From the NCBI RefSeq assembly GCF_964204645.1, contig NC_134033.1, forward strand, positions 6,668,231-6,732,230: 64,000 nucleotides of DNA. The letters are read 5' to 3'. A model generated the notes under the pieces. The model was not told the DNA's origin and ran no database searches. It saw only the letters and a program-made list of their open reading frames with translations. This DNA is from Tubulanus polymorphus. Lineage: Eukaryota; Nemertea; Palaeonemertea; Tubulaniformes; Tubulanidae. Below, piece by piece: positions 34,331 to 46,148 of the stretch (position 1 is the first letter of the stretch; each line of letters opens with the position of its first letter). The position numbers and the translations under genes are program-made.

Positions 34331-34545
34331 TTTTCCTTTTAATCCTTCATATTCTAAGTGAATAACTAATTTATCTCCATATCTATTAGTAATTGTTTCA
34401 ATATTTGTAATTAAATATTTCTTATGAATTGTTAATTCATTTAACTTTTTGAATTTAAAATCTACAGATTTTACATCTGTAGTATCTTTAATTCTATTTA
34501 AGAATTCACTGTGATTTGTTCACTCTCTATTTTAATAACAGATTT
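34331..34545 (-). pseudogene. 5' part of a split Polinton gene
   Basis: The minus-strand frame contains R-I-K-D-T, D-F-K-F-K-K-L, Y-L-I-T-N-I-E and L-V-I-H-L-E-Y, ending abruptly at the repeat junction. Composition is as AT-rich as the other Polinton genes and unlike the repeat next to it. A frameshift near 34510 obscures the start. Confidence 0.6.
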
Positions 34546-34577
34546 TTTAATTAAAATTGATTTTAGAAGTTATTCAT

Positions 34578-35748
34578 TAGGGTTTTCGGACTTTCGTCGA
34601 AAACCCTCTTGGAATTCTGTGGATTATTATTATTATTATTAATATTATTCCACTTTATTCGAACATAAAATGTATCTCGTCTCAGATCCGACAACTAATC
34701 AATAATACATGCTCTAATAAACGTTGAGGGAGATGAAGCGCTCTGAAAGCATTGGGTAGAATCCTTTGAAATGTTTGACGTACCTTAAAATCCGGCTTAA
34801 TAACTGAACCCAGCCTGATTTTGATACAGAGCTGGTATATGTAATATCCCATCACCTCTCCCGTCGGTTAGAATCCGTGGCGCATTGGAATAGCGTTGTC
34901 TTGTCAGGCGCAAGGTCGCGGGTTCGAGGATAGCCATATCAGTATTTTCTAAATTTTTTTTATAAAGGAAAAAACGGATATCTCCGTTTTTATAAGTTGA
35001 AAGTCATTTGATGCAATCATAATATTTCATTAATAACATAAATTAAAACCCAAAGCGTCTATAAGTCGTTAAAACCTCATATCAGTACGCTAAGAATATA
35101 GTTCCTTCTGTTTCCAATTGGTGGTCATCATCTTCCACGATATTTAACATCACGTCATAATTATTCTGTCTTCTTACTCCTTATATCTTCTTTCATCCTT
35201 TATTATCCCAACTAGAGTTTTTCGATCGTCAGAGTACCAACTACGCCAGCGATGCCGGATCTCCTCTCGCAATACTTCTTTGTATTCCTTCTCTCATTAA
35301 TAGTCTTAATCTAATTACATTTATACCATCGACCTTCCTTCTTTCATTACTACTTTTCAACTTTTTCAATAATCTTTATTTCCATCATTTAATATTTATA
35401 ATAGGTAATATATACCTAGACTGGTTACCGCTCTCTCCTCAGTCTAATATATACCTAGACTAATTGTCAGTCTCTATCAATACAATATAACTTTATTGAA
35501 CTCTTAATTACAAGTAAAGCCGCAATAAATGATCTACGTCGCTTAGGGTATTTGTTAGCATGTATACACTAAACTCATTTTCTTTGCGCTTATAAAAGAC
35601 CAGTGATTGCTCTGCGCTAAGGGTATTTGTTGGCATATCTCCAAAAGACGCATTTTCATATAACTGTTGCCTTCCGATTCGACCGTTGATGATTTGAAAT
35701 AATGTCAGAAAACCCGTTATCGCTGCTCTGCAGCTATATTTTATATAT
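34578..35748. mobile_element. Short hairpin-ended element with 9-bp target duplication
   Basis: It starts with hairpin AGGGTTTTCGG/GAAAACCC followed by an ATT microsatellite, and ends CAGAAAACCCGTTATCGC and GCTGCTCTGCAGC. GTTATTCAT flanks both sides (34569-34577, 35749-35757). The interior contains a tRNA-like A/B box pair (34876-34945) and no gene. Confidence 0.65.
34873..34950 (+). repeat. tRNA-like SINE head
   Basis: A-box-like GTGGCGCATTGG and B box GGGTTCGAGGATAGC spaced about 50 bases, followed by a T-rich run. Acceptor stem pairing is not evident. Confidence 0.4.
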
Positions 35749-35774
35749 GTTATTCATATATATTGAATTATTAG

Positions 35775-35909
35775 AGTAATTGTATATGTTGTTTCAGATT
35801 AAAGGTTTAGAGGGTGAGTTCATAAAAAATAAATTCTCGCACACTCGAATTTATTTTTTATTTTTTATGAGCTCGACCCTTTGGTATGGAACAACAATAT
35901 ACAATTACT
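35775..35909. repeat. 135-bp foldback MITE
   Basis: AGTAATTGTATATGTTGTTTC at the left is mirrored by GAACAACAATATACAATTACT at the right, with TAAATTC/GAATTTA pairing in the middle. It is a short relative of the ends of the element at 13148-14066. Confidence 0.75.
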
Positions 35910-36560
35910 TGAGTATATTAGACCTCTGAATTCCAAACGAAAACGTTTTAGAAATTAGAAAGTCGTGCTGTAAAAATGTCAAGAATGTCATATATCATCA
36001 TCTTCAACATTTCAGGGACATTTTTCGGGCTGTATGACATGAACTTGGAGACCGCGGGCAAAACCAACCGGTACCGACGCGGCGGTTCCAAAACAATTTT
36101 CTACAACTTTGAAAAAAGGATAATCTTCACTTCAAGGACATTTTTAACATTCACGGATCAGTGTGTTTTGACTCGGAATCGCGTCGAGGTCTAGCCCGAG
36201 GCTAAGGGGGTAAACTAATGAACTATACCACAACTGCTAGAAAATAAAATGCGGACGAGTCCGTGGACTCTAGATCCTCACACAACTGGCAGGCGAGGAG
36301 CTTGACACGAACATCACAAGCCACGTGCATTTGTTTACATCATACTGGTGTGTCCCTCTCTCGAACCTGGAGGAAACTATTTCGTAAATATAGTTCTAAA
36401 ATTAACTGGCTTTCTAGGCATTTCTGAACGATATATCTCCAAAAAATTAATCTTTTACAGCAGAAAATTGAAATTTATTATCGTATTCAACATGATTTAC
36501 GACTGTAAATCTGTTCGCAGTAATCCATCGAGCCTGCGCGGATTAACACAAACTACGACT
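35910..36560. other. Unassigned stretch upstream of candidate promoter
   Basis: No gene supported. Two 72-codon frames (35976, 36348) lack recognisable motifs. Confidence 0.4.
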
Positions 36561-36732
36561 TTTTGACCTCTGACCTCTCGCGGGCAAACTAACCAATGAC
36601 AGCACGCGTAACAAACCGCTTCGGCAGAATAATGAATGGAGTCTTGTTTTTGAATGCGCGTGCGGCCGTACGAATTTACAGCCGATTTCGCCTAGGATTA
36701 CTCAAAATCTAACGCTCCCAATTCACGGATCG
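36560..36732 (+). promoter_or_regulatory. Candidate promoter and 5' non-coding exon of the SAP130-like gene
   Basis: A locally GC- and CpG-richer patch lies about 6.7 kb upstream of the first coding exon. It ends at a perfect donor, CG|GTAAGTAT, at 36732/36733. The frame needed to join exon 43428 contains a TAA about 25 bases before the donor with no ATG after it, so this would be a 5' UTR exon only. There is no TATA box at a convincing place. The link to the gene is inference. Confidence 0.25.
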
Positions 36733-37829
36733 GTAAGTATTTGCAATCCCCGATATCTGGGGCAGACGTCGGTGGTTGTTCGGGCGTAATTGATCGAACC
36801 GTTTGCGAGAAATTGGCGTCGAACTGGGAAGCCACTCCGTGTGTGTAAGTAGTAGTATGTATCGCTCGGTTCGGTTTGCTTGCGTGTACGTATCCGTACG
36901 TAGCCGTCGTGTGTGATTTACGCGAAAAATCTGCTGAAAACTGATGTTTAGACACAGATCTTTAGACTTTGATGAAGCAATTGACGTTAAACGTTAGGCC
37001 TAAATCTTTCGAGGATCATAGTTAGGTTTTTTGCTAGTTTTTTGTTCGGTGTCTCTTCTTTCTATCTGGTGGTCGAATTTTTGGCCAAAAATTCGGTGGA
37101 ATGACTAGATTCGAGAATTTCGGGGCCCTGTGGATTTATATTAGTAGTCCCTGTCTTGTAGAAACTGTTGCCTCTCTGGTCTTCTAAACTGTAGGCCTAA
37201 ATGATATTGCAATTTTACCAGCTGAGAGCTTTGATAACCTTCCTCCCCTTCATAATGCATTTAATCGTCCATTTTGTAGATAAGTCCATTAAGCTGGAGG
37301 GGTGGTACTTAAACTTCCGATGACTAGAAAAAAAATCTGTATTTTTTCACGTTTCAATGAATTCGAAATGTTGTTGTTACGATGATATTCATATTATCCT
37401 CAAATTCTTTCAACGCATTTACAATTGACAACGCGCTCTGTCAAAACTTTAATGATGGAATCTTGTCATGTTTAGCTATTTAGTAATAACTATCCGGGTT
37501 TAAAAAATTACTGGGATAAAGCAAATATATTGTAGTCTTATTTGTTTTCCTAGGACATCGATATTTCTTTTAAAAATACAACGTGACTAGTGAGATTGTG
37601 CAGTCCATTTTTGTATCCATCTTACACATTGAAGGATTGCCTAAAAAAAGTCGGCTCAAGTCCACTATAGCATTAAATAGTTCCAGCAGAGACTTATCAC
37701 ATTGGACTGGTATTTGGAATTAATCCGCCAATATTGGACTGATTGAATGATCTTACGACATTACGCCATAGGGACGTGTGAACATACCGACGAACCCACA
37801 AACCGGCATACCGACGAACCAACAAATCC
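36733..37829. other. Unassigned sequence, probably first intron
   Basis: Nothing recognisable. It includes one TAGGCCTA motif (37193) and no credible frame. Confidence 0.35.
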
Positions 37830-38065
37830 GTGCGTGGATTACACTTATATAAAGCGGCTGGAGGGGCTGCGTGTTTGCGTGGATAACCCTTATATAAAGT
37901 GGCTTGGATCGAGGGGCTGGGTATATGCGTGGATTACCCGCCGATTGCCCTCATATAAAGTGGCTAGGATCGAGGGGCTGCGTGGTTGCGTGGATTACCC
38001 TTATACAATGTGGCTAGGATCGAGGGACAGGGTTTTTCCGTGGCTGGATCGAGGGACTACGAGTA
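37830..38065. repeat. Minisatellite of 46-59 bp units
   Basis: GCGTGGATTACCC, TATATAAAGTGGCT and GGATCGAGGGGCTG recur four times with variable spacing. The 116-codon frame covering it is an artefact of the repeat. Confidence 0.8.
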
Positions 38066-38727
38066 TGTCGGTTTGTCGATATGTCGGTTTGTCTTGAAAA
38101 GTACGAAGCCGAATTACTCCTTTTCTAAAAATGTATCTTTGAGTGGGGAACTATTCCACGCTATACTGGACTTGAACCAAAAAGTCTTCTTTAGGACTAA
38201 CTCATTTTTGAATCAGAGACAAGAGGCTCCATTTTACGAACTAAATCAATTTTGACAATACGGTTCCGCGTTTACTTAGAATTATTTTCAAATCATCACA
38301 TATCATGGTTTGTAGGCATGGAAATGCAGGAGATATAGCCTATTGTTAGAATTTCAAAAATGGCTGATCGTATTTTAACGCGAGAAAATGAAGACCTTTT
38401 GCGTTGCTTCGATACATAAAATATGATGGATATTAAACCGATGGTTTATTTAGACTGCATAGTTTCACTGGTCGTATCAAGACCAAATTGATGTAAAAAA
38501 AATTGATGTCTAGACGAAAAATTGATACACTTTAGTCAATGTTATATTTTTCAGTCCTTTCTATTATTTTTATTACACCCACCATAAAACAATTACATTT
38601 TGTTGCACTCACTGTTTCGAGAAAATCTGAAAACAGCATTATCCTTAAATTTTCACTACCAGGAAAAACGCTTGACAGTTGTAAATTAAAAGTGAATTGT
38701 ATAAAAAGACGATTAGGTCTCTTGTTT
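38066..38727. other. Unassigned sequence
   Basis: No supported feature. Confidence 0.4.
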
Positions 38728-41700
38728 TTGGTTTACCTTTGTCAGCAGTATGAGGTTGGCATTGAGCTAATTCATGTAAAATCGCGGTACATTTTTTATG
38801 TGAGCATTTTTAGCCCACTTGGGACTTTAATCCCAGCGGGCTATTGCGTTCATTTTTCGTCTGTCCGTCCGTAGAAGGAATCCAGTTATTTTGGGAAGTT
38901 TTGAAGATGCTTCAAGGTTACGTCTTGATATTTGGTTTAAACATGTATCTACCCTAGACACAGCTTCATCCCAAAAACTGGCCCTGTCAGATTCAAGATG
39001 GCCGACAGGCAGCCATTGTTGTTCGCTAAAATGACATTTTCGAAGTTTACGAGGGAAATTTTGAAGACGCTTTGATCAATTACCTTGATCTTTCGATTAG
39101 GCCTATATTTGAATCTACCAAGGGCCCATCAGCGTAAGAAAAATTGGGTCGATCGGACTCAAGATGGCCGTCCTATGACCTTTTTAGTGCCCAAAAATGT
39201 CAATTTTGGCCAGAATTCTAGGTCCTGTAGCTTCCTACTGGTTTGCCATTTCTCATTGCAATTTGTGATGGGTATTCTTTGTAAAGGGATGTTTTATACA
39301 TGAGACAGGTATTTTTGATCCGCCAATTATGACGCAATTGGGCGGCCATCTTGGTGTCATCAGTACTCATTCGTAGGTGGGAAAAAGTTTTTCCACATTA
39401 AATTGATACCTATATATACTGTGTTACTATATTCAATTGGAAAGTTGTAGCCCATAAAGTGTTCTATGATTTTTGTGAGTTTCAAGGTCATTGGTTTTTT
39501 GTATGTGGCAACCAGGGGGCGTTGAATAATACAATAACTTAGTATTTCTATATTATATTTGTACCTATGCATATTTTGTTACATATTTGTTACAAAGTTC
39601 TGTACCAGTTGTAGCTCATGACATCTTCCATGATTTTGGTGATTTTTAAGGACATTAGTTATCATTAGAATAATTGCTAAAACACATCTCAGTTGCTGTC
39701 GATGTATGTGCTATGAACCTAGCGACCGGCATGATTCACGCAGTTGCTAGTTTTCATTAGATTTTCGATGTGCGCGGGGTACTCGCTTAGCCTACTAGCA
39801 ACTAGTTGTCTCCAGTCGCTTTGTCGATGTATGCTTAGCTTTCGATGAGTTCTTTCACTCATGACAAAGTCAATAGTTGAATTGAATTTAGTATCGAATA
39901 TAGTTGAATTTTTGAGGTTTGTCATAGGCACCTAAATGTATTTTGCTTGGAATGGGCTGTTAAGTACTCTACTGGTACTGTTTTATGTGTCAATAAGGTT
40001 TTCGTCGTGAAAAATTACCCTCAAATTTGGTGATCATACCCTCATAAGCCCCTCAATTACCCCTCAAATTTCATATCGATGGTCTTGTAGGAACCATGTT
40101 CTAGGCTATATGGTCACCAGGGGGCGTTGAATAGTAGAACAACTTAGTATTTCCTTATTAGATTGGTACCTAGGCATATTTTGTTACCATGATCAATTGC
40201 AAAGTTGTAGTTCATGACATCTTCCATGATTTTGGAGAGTTTTAAGGACATAAGTTATTCTATATAGTCACCAGGGGGCCTTGAATAGTAGAATAGCTTA
40301 GTATTTCCTTATTAGATTGGTACCTAGGCATATTTTGTTACCACGATCAATTGCAAAGTTGTATTTCTTGACATGTACTACGATTGTGGTGAGTTTTAAG
40401 GTTATTGGGTTTTGCATATGGTCATCAGGGGGCGTTGAATAGTAGAATAACTTAGTATTTCCATATTAAATTGGTAACGAGGCAAATTTCGTTATCACAA
40501 TCAATTACAAAATCATAGCTGCTGACATGTTCTATGATTGTGGTGGGTTTCAAGGTGATTGGTTTTTGTATATGGTCACTAGGGGGCATTATGTATTGAA
40601 ATTGTTAGATTGTTGAGCATTTGAAACCATTTCCCAAGTGGGCATGGTGTCCCTGGACCCCTAGTTTTCATTAATTCCCCGGTTAAACGACGTATAATCG
40701 ATGCAATTGAAGGCATGACGAACCTCCCTCGATAACATGGTCAACTTTGTTTAAATTCAGCGAAAAACTGTTTTTGGCGGGAAAATTCTTAGCTCTTGGG
40801 TATAAATTGCGATGACCTCGATTGGGGGGCGTCGTCTCTACGAGCGAATGTGATTGGCTGGGATATACAGGGAATTTCGGCGCTACTAAGATAATTATGG
40901 GAAAGCCATTAATGGCGAATTTTGAATGCTCATTGCTGGTGAGAATATAATTATTTCACATATCGCCATAGGTATTGTTCTATTTTAATACCCGGTGATT
41001 GTGTTGATTGAGATTGCCAACGCTCACTACACAAGGCCTCTACGTGCGCGGGAGCGCTAACATTAGACTGTTGCACACACAAACAGGCGCTCATACAGAC
41101 TAGGTGGTGCTGTAACGCTGCTTGGCGCGTGCACGTTTGGTATGATAACAGACTGGAATAATCGTCGTAGCAGAAGATGAGCGCTGTGTTTTCTGTTTGA
41201 CAGAATTTGTAATAAATTGTAATTTCTTGTGACCTGAAAATACGAAGCAGCAAACTATAGGTATAGATCGAGGTCTGAATATTGTAGTGGTAAATTCCTG
41301 GATCTAAAACGTTCTAATAGTACGCCCCGTGTTTTAGCTTCTGCGGCCATACATTGGAAGAGGTTTCGTTTCCAAGACACAATATTCAGCCACCATGTTA
41401 CATCATATGAATTTTATTTGAATTTTTTTTTTCATATTGTGAAAAATATTTTTTTGAAAATATAGAATAGTTTCCTTGCCGCACCTTCCTGCACCCTACG
41501 AAATTTTGGACATAGACCATAAACAAATGTTTATCTTTGGTCTTATTTGACTACAAAATAATTCTTTAAGAAAGATAAAATACAATGTAAAGTTCTAGAA
41601 CTTTGAAGTCACGAATTACAAAGATTTTTCAGGCAATGCCCTTACTCCAAACAACCTCTAGCTTTCAAGGTAAACCACACTTTGACTCCAAACAACCTCT

Positions 41701-41750
41701 AGCTTTCAAGGTAAACCACATTTTGCCCATGGGCAATTTATTTTCAAGTT
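38728..41750 (+). repeat. R1 dispersed repeat, copy 2 (fullest), split by pearl-like element
   Basis: Parts 38728-38811 and 40665-41750. It begins TTTACCTTTGTCAGC, includes ATCGCGGTAC, TTTTGGCGGGAAAATTC and ends at GCCCATGGGCAATTTAT. A 40-base tandem duplication of ACAACCTCTAGCTTTC lies near the end. Confidence 0.75.
38812..40664. mobile_element. Pearl-like / Helentron-type element, copy 2
   Basis: Start AGCCCACTTGGGAC with hairpin partner TCCCAGCGGGCT; end TCCCAAGTGGGC then CTGGACCCCTAG. The R1 copies at 53815 and 57105 show the empty site within a T run. The tandem core is interrupted by about 390 bases of unrelated sequence (about 39670-40060). Confidence 0.75.
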
Positions 41751-42625
41751 GTCCTTGACTGATTGATGACTTGAACTTTGGGACCTGACAACGATAGGAG
41801 ATGACAAGTTGATTAAACTTTAAGTTCTATTTATTCCATTCCATGATGTCATTCGGAACTACAAAATATAATGTAACCCTTCTGCATAACTGTATCCTAG
41901 AGACTCGACATCTAAGTTATAACTAATTTAGCATTAAATATATATATATATATATATATAATACCAAGAATACTATTAATACTAGTAATTACTGATAAGG
42001 CTAGGAATCGCAGTTAATTAATGATAGTAATAAAAATGATGAATTTTAGCTTACTCGTTGCCAGCCTATATTTCATCCAGTTTGTATAAAAGCAGAATGT
42101 CAAGTGACCAAATTCTTCATAGTATACAGTATTACTCACACATACATAATAGCTCATAACTGCACAAAAGACCATATGACCATTTAATATTCAATATTGT
42201 AAGTTCACCCATGCAATCCAATAATCCAATTCAACACTGATATCTTTTCATCCAGGTCATTCTAGTTGTTCATCCGTCGTCCCTCATCGAATTGAGATTA
42301 GCTACCCTGGTATATTGCTTGCGCAGAGCCGTCCCTATCATCAATTATTTTAACACTTTTACAACCGACAACTTGCTTTGTCAAAACTTTAATGAAGGAC
42401 CTTTGTCCCAGCTTTTGTGTAATTTTGATTAGGCATACTGGGTCTGTCAGCAAATTTAGCATTTCATGAAATGAGTCTTTAAGCTGATTAACTAAATGAG
42501 TTTCCTGAACTCTGTGAAATATTTACAGTCCTTAACCAGTGTGCGCTGATTCCCAAGCTTAATATCTGATGAATCAGTGAAATATTAACAGTTCTATGGC
42601 TGAAACTGAGTCAACTGTAATGAGA
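41751..42625. other. Unassigned intronic/intergenic sequence
   Basis: A short TA microsatellite at 41938-41960; otherwise nothing recognisable. Confidence 0.4.
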
Positions 42626-43261
42626 CAGGGTTCGCACACCTCCTGGAATTCCTGGAATTTGAGCAAAATCAATTTTAGGACCTGGAATTCCTGGAAATTC
42701 AGGGAAAACTTTTGGAATTTCAGGATCTGGTCATCTGTTATTTCTGTAGTCTCTTTTTCAAAGTGTGGTCTTGTGCAGGTATGATTCGTGAAGTGTTACA
42801 ATGTAAGTGTTATAGGCCTATAGAGCACCTGGTTCAAGTCTTCATACCCAGCTAGTAAATTATGGACATTTAAAGTTTTAAACAATACTACAATATACAG
42901 GTATGTGTTTGGGTAAATGACCAAGTCTGTAAACCCAGGTCTACCGTTTTAAGAGTAGGCCTATCAATTAAGCTTGAATAGATAAAATGATAGAATTATA
43001 ACAGTGATTCCTGCTGGGGTTCCCTCATGTTTTAATTATCAAATAGGCTAGTTGGCCTGCTAGCCGTTTGAGGTTGGTAACACAGCTCATTTTATGCAAG
43101 ACCCTAAACATGGATATCTGATTTCGTAGTAGTGACGTTGGAATTTCAAGACCAGAATCAACGTATATTTTCGTGTTTCAAAATTGTACCTGGGAACAAT
43201 TTCCGAAATATTTTCTCCTGGAAAGCTGGAATTCCAGTTGCCCTGAGGTGTACGGACCCTG
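42626..43261. mobile_element. hAT-like non-autonomous element
   Basis: Left end CAGGGTTCGCACACCTCCTGG and right end (inverse) CAGGGTCCGTACACCTCAGG match imperfectly. CAGGG termini are usual in hAT elements. The 8-bp target duplication is not clear. GGAATTCCTGGAATT motifs are repeated near the left end. Confidence 0.5.
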
Positions 43262-43427
43262 TGAGGGTACTTAATGAAATGATGTAGAAAGTATTCTCCT
43301 GTTGTCGGTGTGACAGGGATTGCCTTCAATAAAATCTGTATAGTTTACTATGTAAGTAAATTTGGCCTATTTGGTTGAATAAATTATTATTTATTTTTCA
43401 TGTTGTTTATTTTGTATTTGTTTACAG

Positions 43428-43566
43428 GAATGCGGGCATCATGAATACGCACAATTTTACACCGTCGGATCGAGGGGGCGACGACAAGGGCATTCGTTTG
43501 TCCGCGTCCACGCAGCCCCATATTATTCAACAATCCCTGCAGGCGAGTCTGAAACCTGCCTTTCAG
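43428..43566 (+). CDS. SAP130: SAP130-like gene, first recognised coding exon
   Basis: This exon begins after a TTTACAG acceptor and ends at a GTAAAC donor. The likely start is the ATG at 43441, giving 42 codons and ending in phase 0. If the exon were coding from its first base, the frame would need a phase-2 upstream exon. The joined product of the six visible exons is rich in Thr, Ser, Pro, Ala and Gln. It carries SAP130-like blocks in later exons, notably an S-I-I-R motif followed by an H-x-P-R-G motif and T-x-V-L-R. SAP130 is known as a nuclear subunit of the SIN3-HDAC corepressor complex. The N-terminal half is low complexity, so family assignment rests on these short ordered motifs. The conserved C-terminal domain lies beyond the window. 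Identity is an inference; the exon structure is directly visible. Confidence 0.7.
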
Positions 43567-43822
43567 GTAAACGAATACATGGGGACTTCTACAGGATATT
43601 GACGAATTTGAGTTCTGAATTTTCTCGTTTTATGGCACTGGTCGGAAGGGGATATTCATTTACAATAAAAGTCTCTCGCTTCAAGTTTTTTAACAGGGCC
43701 CAGGACGATTCCTTAGACTCTTAAATGGAAAACGATTAGGTGTGTTGTTACTAAACGCTTTCTGAAAGGTTTGAAGCAAGAGACTTCTATTGCAAGAACC
43801 AAAGCGTTTTTAGGCAGACTTA

Positions 43823-44278
43823 AGGCCCCTGCACACGAGCCGAAAACTGTGTAGGCAAACGGTGCAGCACATTTTTCGGCTCGTGTGCGGAGGCCTTTTC
43901 GAGCGCATTTTGTCGTTCACCAAATATCTATCATGTTTGATATTTTTTGACGCAGCGCCAACTGGGCTCTCGTGTGTAGGCAACTCAGCGCTATTTGCGT
44001 TGCATTAGTCATCAATGCGCATGCGTCATTACTCAAAAACTGATAATAGCAGTGTTGAATTCGGATTAGATTTATGACATGAATATCACTTTCTGTTGAT
44101 ATGGGATTTAGATATAATGAGGACAGAAAAATTTCTATATATTCACATAGATTTGACAAGGGCAATGAAAAGTCGCAAGTAAATGCTAAGTTATGCAGGA
44201 AATATGGTTGTATAATGCACACCTGATTGCCACAGCTCCCTTTGCTGATCGCAGTTTTCGGCTCGTGTGCGCGGCCCT
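43823..44278. mobile_element. 456-bp TTA-target MITE in an intron of the SAP130-like gene
   Basis: Inverted ends share GCACACGAGCCGAAAACTG. TTA lies on both sides (43820-43822, 44279-44281). A third partial copy of the end is near 43880. PIF/Harbinger-like. It lies 257 bases after the exon donor. Confidence 0.75.
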
Positions 44279-44873
44279 TTAGGTTCCGATATCCGGTACT
44301 CTCTAGTGCCGTCAAACGATAAATTCCAGAACTTTAATTTTGTCGAATACTTTTCTCTTGCAGTTATAATTATTGCTGTCTACCTATGACCCTGTACAAC
44401 TCCCCTCTAGGAGTCTTGGGGGGATTTCTACTATAGGCCTAACCTAATCCTAATTTTCAATTTGTTGAAGAATAGGGTACCAATGCTACCAATTTTTCTG
44501 CTCTCAACTTGGTGAAATATTGAAATGGTGCCGCTGGGCAAAATACTTTTAAAGGCCTATCACATATTTATTGGTGAGACATTTTATATGAACTAACAGG
44601 TGACCACAGGCAGACGGTAGGAATTTAGGCCTAATCGGCACTATCAGAAAGCAAATAAGCTATCCAAACTTCACCAGAGACATTTTTAATTGAAAATGAA
44701 CTAAAGTACCTAAGATATAAGACATTTCATCAGCATACTTTCAATCGTGTGTTGAATATCTGAAGAAGTGATGCATGCCCTGCTGCAGATAATGTGGTTG
44801 AACTATGAGAAACCCTTCCCAACACTGCATAGTGACGATGATAATCGTAAACTTGATAATGATTGGTTTTCAG

Positions 44874-44975
44874 GGTATAACTCACGTACCTCGTGCAGCG
44901 CTTGCGAAAACTATCACCACAACCACAGGAGGTAAATCTCATACTGGAAACATCATCGCAGCAAATTACACTAAG
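44874..44975 (+). CDS. SAP130: SAP130-like gene, exon 2 of those visible
   Basis: The exon has 34 codons, phase 0 at both ends, with a TTTTCAG acceptor and an AAG|GTAATT donor. It encodes a short Thr-rich stretch with an H-V-P-R-A motif and a run of I-T-T-T-T-G-G. It continues the frame of the preceding exon without a stop. No folded domain is recognisable, as expected for the disordered N-terminal half of SAP130. An internal GGTAAA could serve as an alternative donor, but the chosen one keeps phase with the next exon. Confidence 0.7.
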
Positions 44976-45909
44976 GTAATTCTGGGATATATTGTGTTAT
45001 GACAGCGTGCGGGTTGTACGAAATGGTTTGAATTTTCGGTTAATAATGATAATAATAATGTGTCTTGCGCTAAATCCAGCAGAGCTGCTCAGATGGCTTA
45101 ACTTACCAATCGCCAAGCCTTAATCAAATCAATCATCTCTCCTCAGTGAGATGTAGCACCGGAGCCACTAATAAGCGCTCCTGGAGTCATATCAGGCTAG
45201 ACTTGAATTTACTCCTAGGTTGAGAAAGGCAATGTGGATTTAAATTTTAATAGAGTTAAAATCCGTACAAGACGTACAGGGGAGGGGAACGTGTAGAGCG
45301 TGTATACCTTCCTGAAGGGGAGGGTTATTGTTTATAGTACTTTCTTAGTGCACGAAACGCAATTCCCCACTCTCGGTCTTTCAGTTCACTTATACGGTAC
45401 ATCGTTGTCGGAGCTCTGATGAATGCCTGTGAATTTTGCTTTCTTAAAACCATGGATCCTAAAAAATTCTGTTTTACACGAAGGGGAGAGGGGGTGTCAT
45501 TCGTAAAAGTATGTACGCAAATACCGTTTCTGAGAGTGTACTGGGTTGATTACCCGGAAGTCACATGCTTTATGCATGGCTGCTAACCACACCGCTCGCT
45601 CATAGTTGCTATTGGTTACTGCCTACAAAAATCAGTTTTCTGGTCAAGGGGAAAACCTTGAATGTGCCAATAATGGCCTGAGTGAGTTAAGGGATGAAAA
45701 TTGAGATTTTGTTTCGAGTACCACACTAGGCTTGATTTATACAATTCTGATTATCTTCTCAGGATACGAGAACGTCCATTGTCAGTATCCCACGTCAAAG
45801 TATTGATTACAGGGACTGGTTCCCTCAGGTTTTGGAATGGGAATTTTTTTTCCAGGCCCTGGAAAAGCTGAAGCATCGTAAGCATTGAGGAATAATTTTC
45901 ATTTTACAG

Positions 45910-46018
45910 GGAACTCCAAAAGGAACGATGTTAGTGAATAAACCTATCGCACCTGCGTCAGGTTCATTATCGGCTGGAGCGCATCTGATACCATCAAAAA
46001 TACAAACTATCAAAACAG
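45910..46018 (+). CDS. SAP130: SAP130-like gene, exon 3 of those visible
   Basis: The exon follows a TTTTACAG acceptor in phase 0 and ends one base into a codon at a GTAACG donor. It encodes 36 residues including an N-K-P-I-A-P-A motif, which resembles the R-P-I-A-P-A segment of vertebrate SAP130, followed by a Ser/Ala-rich stretch. The phase-1 end is matched exactly by the start of the next exon. This supports a real gene rather than chance ORFs. Confidence 0.75.
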
Positions 46019-46148
46019 GTAACGTTCATTTTTTCAACCTTTTCTCGATCACTTCGATATCAATGGCCAGAGAACCATCGATGTAACTATGCCAATTGAG
46101 GATACAAGACATCAATTAAATTGTGACAATATATCATTCCACTGGCAA

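Larger units (their letters stand above)
27440..34331. mobile_element. Tandem/nested hairpin-ended elements A and B inserted in Polinton
   Basis: The block starts with a hairpin AGGGTTTTCTG/CAGAAAACCC and ends with AACCCGTTATCG plus the hairpin GCTGCnnnGCAGC. Two long, mutually similar bodies (28005-31700 and 31703-34331) lie in direct order; a shorter element (27501-28005) with the same ends is nested at the left. Both bodies contain the same modules: AGGCCTAC-rich sequence, a TTA MITE, a TTCGTTCGAAC-rich tract and an antisense RT remnant. ATATTT on both outer sides may be the target duplication. Confidence 0.65.
21060..34570 (-). mobile_element. Dead Polinton/Maverick, main copy
   Basis: In minus-strand order it has a split small gene, zinc-finger fragment, polymerase B, HNH nuclease, three small genes, integrase-chromodomain and packaging ATPase. 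The integrase, polymerase B and ATPase trio defines Polintons. Capsid proteins and the maturation protease are not found. Terminal repeats with the expected short target duplication could not be located. It is interrupted by the 759-bp TIR element and by the repeat block 27440-34331. Confidence 0.8.

Noticed and set aside
35976-36566. Two 72-codon + strand frames as first exons of the host gene
   Set aside because: They have no conserved motif and cannot be joined in frame to the exon at 43428.
37747-38097. 116-codon frame
   Set aside because: Its regularity comes from the minisatellite at 37830-38065.
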